A stretch of 7,892 bases of DNA from JAWLCG01 sp041687295. Lineage in GTDB: Bacteria > Planctomycetota > Phycisphaerae > SM23-33 > FEN-1343. The notes below the pieces were generated by a model. It made no database searches. It was not told the DNA's origin and saw nothing but the letters and a program-made list of their open reading frames with translations. Positions 6,386 through 7,892 of this stretch are shown here, one piece after another (position 1 is the stretch's first letter; each line of letters opens with the position of its first letter). The translations under genes and the position numbers were made by a program. Location: positions 1 through 7,892 of the forward strand of contig JAWLCG010000237.1 of the NCBI GenBank assembly GCA_041687295.1. Direction: 5' to 3'.

Positions 6386-6409
6386 GCCCACGGATGGCAA
6401 TCCGTGGGC
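6386..6409. repeat. 24-bp hairpin, 10-bp perfect stem, copy 2 of a family
   Basis: GCCCACGGAT (6386-6395), loop GGCA, then ATCCGTGGGC (6400-6409), followed by GTGGA. It is the counterpart of 4318-4341 in opposite orientation, with two compensated base-pair changes inside the stem. Confidence 0.8.
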
Positions 6410-6425
6410 GTGGAGGTGCCCCGGA

Positions 6426-6450
6426 GGTCCGTAGGCGCGTTCGACGGACC
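6426..6450. repeat. Hairpin just past the propeller gene
   Basis: GGTCCGT (6426-6432) pairs with ACGGACC (6444-6450) around an 11-nt loop. It begins 2 nt after the TAG stop of the minus-strand gene ending at 6453. It could be a transcript 3'-end structure, although no U-tract follows. Confidence 0.45.
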
Positions 6451-6452
6451 GT

Positions 6453-7643
6453 CTACCCCACGGTCCCGTCCACTATGGCGGTGATGTCCAGCAGGTACAT
6501 CTGCCGGCCCTGGCCGGCGTGGACCGAGTCGATACACACCTGTCGGCCGTCGCGGCTGGAGCGGGGGTGCAGGTCGCATCGCCACTCGCCCTTGTAGGGC
6601 TCGGGGGAGTGGAACACGCCCAGCTCCACCCGCTGGCCGGTGGGCACGTGGAAGAGGTAGAGCTGCTGGCCACGCTCCGGGCCGACGGGGTAGGTGTCGT
6701 TGAGGATCCACGCGTTGCCCGGCAGGTAGGTGTTGTGGCCATTGTGGACCATGACGCCTTGGCCGATGACGGTCGCGTCGTTCGTGCCGGCCTCGCGGAA
6801 GACGTAGAACGCGTTGCCCGCCGAGGGGTGCCTCGCCCAGGCGGTGATGTGCTGCGGGTCGCGCCAGATGAAGTGGCTCATGCCGTCGCCGTCGTCGACG
6901 ACGTGCAGGCCCGTGCCATCTGCGTTGGCGGTGAGCATCCGCGTGCCGTGGCCCCGCGGGCCGTGGCGGTCGGGGTTGTTCCAGCGGTGCAGGAAGATGA
7001 AGCGTTGGCCGTCAGGGCTGTAGAGCAGGTGGTTGAACCAGTGCTTGCAGCCGACGAAGTCGTCGTTGGGGTTGGGGATGGCGACGACCTCGGCCAGCGA
7101 GACGATCTGCTCGCGCTGGCCGGTCTGCAGGTCCATCCGCCAGATGCCCGAGCCTGCCGGGGCCGGCTCGTCGGCGAAGGGGTCGGGTAGCCCGGCGTAG
7201 CCGTAGCCGGGGCGGGTGTCGTTGATGCGGCGGAAGTCGGGTGCGACGGCCCAGCGGCCATCGGGGCTGATCGCGTAGAAGGGGTGGTCCAGCGTCCGCC
7301 GCTCGCCGGTGTGCACGTTGAGGAGATGGCTGACGAAGCGGTCGGCGTGGCGGTCGTTCCACATCACCTCGCCGTCGTGGCCGGGCCGCCACTGCAGCAT
7401 GCAGCCCTGCTGCCAGCTCCAGGCCAGGCTCGTGCCGATTTCGCTCCAGCGGTCGTGGTCCTGCAGGTCGACCAGGCCCAGGCGGATGCGGTCGTCGGCC
7501 CGCGGGCTGCGGTGCTCGAAGTCCACCTCCATGCCCAGGACGAATCGCCCCGTCGGGTCGAACTGCTGCTTGTCGTAGTAGCCGAACCAGTGGAACGCCG
7601 GGCCCGTCGTGATGGCCCGGCACGGTACGAACGCTTCGTTCAT
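6453..7643 (-). CDS. Conserved cytoplasmic beta-propeller protein, resembling the oligogalacturonate lyase fold
   Basis: The 396-aa product has no signal peptide or membrane helix. It is built from repeated beta-strand blades seen as hydrophobic strands near SPDG/RDG turns: ISPDGRWAVAP (125-135), YSPDGQRFIFLHR (208-220), WRDPQHITAW (260-269) and SRDGRQVCIDS (363-373). I recall this family (N-terminal FHWFGYYDKQQFDPTGR, then EVDFEHRSP and GHNTYLPGNAWILNDTYP) from planctomycetes and related environmental bacteria, usually annotated as hypothetical. Histidines recurring at blade starts (H205 in FNHL, H257 in MSHF, H303 in NGHN, H359 in CDLHP) resemble the His-rich metal site of oligogalacturonate lyases, so a carbohydrate-active or metal-binding role is possible but unproven. 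The start at 7643 has GAAGGA 7 nt upstream. Codon use matches the neighbours. A link to tgt is not apparent. Confidence 0.88.
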   Translation of the reverse strand: MNEAFVPCRAITTGPAFHWFGYYDKQQFDPTGRFVLGMEVDFEHRSPRADDRIRLGLVDLQDHDRWSEIGTSLAWSWQQGCMLQWRPGHDGEVMWNDRHADRFVSHLLNVHTGERRTLDHPFYAISPDGRWAVAPDFRRINDTRPGYGYAGLPDPFADEPAPAGSGIWRMDLQTGQREQIVSLAEVVAIPNPNDDFVGCKHWFNHLLYSPDGQRFIFLHRWNNPDRHGPRGHGTRMLTANADGTGLHVVDDGDGMSHFIWRDPQHITAWARHPSAGNAFYVFREAGTNDATVIGQGVMVHNGHNTYLPGNAWILNDTYPVGPERGQQLYLFHVPTGQRVELGVFHSPEPYKGEWRCDLHPRSSRDGRQVCIDSVHAGQGRQMYLLDITAIVDGTVG

Positions 7644-7650
7644 CGCAGTG

Positions 7651-7656
7651 TCCTTC
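7651..7656 (-). promoter_or_regulatory. Ribosome binding site of the propeller gene
   Basis: GAAGGA on the minus strand with a 7-nt spacer to the ATG at 7643, the same sequence and spacing as at yajC. Confidence 0.8.
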
Positions 7657-7692
7657 GGTCGTAGGGCTCAGGGCGGGGGGGCTTGCCCGACA

Positions 7693-7707
7693 CGTCTGCG
7701 CCAGACG
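7693..7707. repeat. Short hairpin upstream of the propeller gene
   Basis: CGTCTG (7693-7698), loop CGC, then CAGACG (7702-7707). It is one of several stem-loops in the non-coding stretch 7644-7892, in which I found no gene. Confidence 0.4.
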
Positions 7708-7717
7708 GGTGCGGGTT

Positions 7718-7741
7718 GTCGGGGAGGTATCCCCGACCTAC
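7718..7741 (-). repeat. REP-like GTAG hairpin upstream of the propeller gene
   Basis: On the minus strand GTAG (7738-7741) is followed directly by GTCGGGGA, loop TACC and TCCCCGAC, a perfect 8-bp stem. The layout is the same as at 5161-5181, with a different stem sequence. Confidence 0.55.
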
Positions 7742-7756
7742 CGAAATCGCCCGTTG

Positions 7757-7804
7757 GGTGCCACGGCTCCCAGATATCCAGGTGCCTCCGCTCCCAGATA
7801 TAAG
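7757..7804 (+). repeat. Two tandem copies of a 24-bp unit
   Basis: Unit 1 (7757-7780) and unit 2 (7781-7804) match at 19 of 24 positions. Both begin GGTGCC and share GCTCCCAGATAT at the same offset (7766-7777 and 7790-7801). The second copy runs into the long inverted repeat that follows. Confidence 0.7.
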
Positions 7805-7885
7805 GTGGGGCTTCGCTGCGCTGCGCCCCAGCCTACGGGCCGGCCGAGGTTCGTAGGCTGTGGCGCAGCGAAGCGAAGCCCCACC
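7804..7885. repeat. Long inverted repeat, 34-bp arms, BIME-like pair of GTAG units
   Basis: Left arm 7804-7837 and right arm 7852-7885 are inverted copies matching at 32 of 34 positions, around a 14-base centre containing GGCCGGCC. Each arm carries GTAG at its inner end (7833-7836 on minus, 7853-7856 on plus). Each can also fold alone, for example TGGGGC with GCCCCA at 7806-7811 and 7825-7830. Two head-to-head REP-like units are the basic layout of a bacterial interspersed mosaic element. The element lies near the window edge, so its full extent is not known. Confidence 0.75.
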
Positions 7886-7892
7886 ATTATCC

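Noticed and set aside
5040..6434. 464-aa open frame on the plus strand opposite tgt
   Set aside because: It covers tgt antisense and non-coding hairpins, and its composition is typical of a shadow frame; Tgt has all catalytic residues on the other strand.
6285..6452. preQ1 riboswitch before tgt
   Set aside because: I looked for the short pseudoknot with an A-rich tail; the region is G+C-rich and shows no such pattern.

Overview
This is a G+C-rich bacterial window (about two thirds or more G+C by eye) with every convincing gene on the minus strand. The tgt-yajC-secDF order, a single fused SecD-SecF protein with large periplasmic insertions, and a cytoplasmic beta-propeller family that I associate with Planctomycetes and relatives point to a planctomycete, perhaps of the Phycisphaerae type. 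That assignment is inference from gene character, not from a marker gene.

In transcription order (right to left) the window holds: a 249-base non-coding stretch packed with hairpins and repeats (7644-7892); a conserved beta-propeller protein of unsettled function (7643-6453); a 168-base spacer with three hairpins; queuine tRNA-ribosyltransferase tgt (6284-5178); a 193-base spacer with two hairpins, a promoter-like pair and a leader hairpin; the translocon accessory protein yajC (4984-4475); a 298-base spacer made of an unusual repeat and hairpin assembly; a small secreted protein of unknown function (4176-3691); and fused secDF (3592-41).

The last three genes form a protein-export module. 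YajC and SecDF join SecYEG in the inner membrane and use the proton gradient to complete translocation. The unknown secreted protein sits between two translocon genes. tgt is metabolically unrelated (queuosine in tRNA) but is the traditional upstream neighbour of yajC.

Two things stand out. First, the periplasmic P4 region of the SecF half carries two consecutive canonical EF-hand loops, suggesting Ca2+ binding in the secretion motor. Second, the spacers are filled with organised repeat DNA: an 8-bp-periodic array facing a shorter inverted copy, a pair of 24-bp hairpins that differ only by compensated base-pair changes, and hairpins preceded by GTAG in the style of REP elements. No transposase, CRISPR array, tRNA or rRNA was seen.
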